Source of the DNA: Pseudisothecium myosuroides
Taxonomy: Eukaryota; Streptophyta; Bryopsida; Hypnales; Lembophyllaceae
DNA: 64,000 nucleotides
Assembly: GCA_951799445.1 (NCBI GenBank)
Contig: OX637288.1
Coordinates: 2,916,501-2,980,500 of the forward strand
Direction of reading: 5' to 3'
The notes beneath the pieces were generated by a model. The model was not told the DNA's origin and made no database searches. It worked only from the letters and a program-made list of their open reading frames with translations. Each line of letters starts with the position of its first letter. The first letter of the stretch is position 1. Of this stretch, positions 63,411-64,000 are shown in pieces. The position numbers were made by a program, and so were the translations under genes.

Positions 63411-64000
63411 CCCCTAAAGGACTGTTGTCCCTTCGAGGGACAAACGGGATTTTAGGCAGGTACCTACGGGCTCAATTTTTGTCGTGATTTTTTGAATTTT
63501 TTTTTGAAGATAGAAAAATTGATAAGCTTTGAGAGAATATAATTTTTTTCACAATCGGTGCCCGGAAACAACAGTTTTGACCAAATTAGGTCAAAATAGG
63601 GGACAAGGGGTAGCCCGGGTAGCAAAAAAAATTTACAAAAATTTGAATATTTTTTTTTCACTTTTTTTTATATATTATATATTTTTTTTCTATCTCAAAA
63701 GCTTTGATTCATTTCATTTGGATTTGTTATGAGAAAGTTATGGACATTCTTGTTTTTCAGGCAGTTAGAGCATCTTCTTGAAAAAAATAACTTGTAGGAT
63801 TCATTTTTGAATGCAATTTTTCAAATTTTTCAATTTTTTTTTTGCATAATTTAGTTTCCTTGCAAGAACAATTTCACCATTGGAATTAGTGCATTTTAAT
63901 TCCATCTATAATATATGAATAATTTAGATTTTCCTTCTATCTTGTACTTACTTCTACTTAACAATTTTTTTAAGAATGATAATTAAGTTTTTTTGATTTT
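63407..64000. mobile_element. TTAA-type MITE, B/C family, inserted in family A, cut by window end
   Basis: Starts TTAACCCCTAAAGGACTGTT and runs as the reverse of 49733-50663 (CGGGCTCAATTTTTG, GAAAGTTATGGACATTCTTG). It sits exactly at the TTAA that is uninterrupted at 8385-8388 in family A copy 1. Confidence 0.85.

Overview
This window looks like nuclear DNA of a land plant with flagellated sperm, probably a seedless one (moss, liverwort, lycophyte or fern). The reasons are: spliced genes with GT-AG introns; a plastid-type CYP74 cytochrome P450; telo-box motifs (AAACCCTAA) next to housekeeping genes; plant Stowaway and Tourist-type MITEs; and an intact tubulin polyglutamylase (TTLL) gene, a ciliary enzyme class that flowering plants lack as far as I know. 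The species cannot be fixed from the sequence. No CRISPR array, operon, tRNA or rRNA was recognised.

Six protein genes were assembled exon by exon, with matching splice phases. (1) 966-4065, minus: a 404-aa WSS1/SPRTN-like DNA-protein-crosslink protease, five exons. (2) 5142-7542, plus: DNAJC21/JJJ1 ribosome-biogenesis J-protein, 673 aa, three exons. (3) 14752-17246, plus: neuroguidin, a Sas10/C1D-family rRNA-processing factor, 328 aa, six exons. (4) 22309-36190, minus: TTLL tubulin polyglutamylase, about 1082 aa, ten exons over about 14 kb, 5' end unresolved. (5) 54312-58000, plus: CYP74 (allene oxide synthase / hydroperoxide lyase class), 542 aa, five exons. (6) 59553-61890, minus: a 396-aa cysteine-rich type I membrane protein with a Frizzled-like cysteine pattern, six exons. 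Genes 1 and 2 are divergent across about 1.1 kb, and genes 5 and 6 are convergent. Genes 2 and 3 both serve ribosome assembly. A decayed gene fragment may lie at 19.2-19.9 kb.

Most of the rest (7.5-14.7, 17.3-22.3 and 36.2-54.3 kb, the TTLL introns and the right edge) is AT-rich and full of short non-autonomous DNA transposons. The dominant group is a set of about 15 elements, typically 0.6-0.95 kb, that start TTAACCCCTAAAGG and end CCTTTAGGGGTTAA. They sit in TTAA target sites, as piggyBac-type elements do, and several unrelated interiors share the same ends. One copy has landed exactly in the TTAA of another element. Alongside them are TA-flanked Tc1/mariner or Stowaway MITEs, two long foldback elements (0.53 and 1.24 kb) that would transcribe into hairpins, a perfect-looking 235-bp palindrome, a TTA-flanked PIF/Harbinger MITE, and truncated LINE 3' ends with clear target-site duplications. 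No transposase or reverse transcriptase gene is in the window, so all of these depend on enzymes encoded elsewhere.
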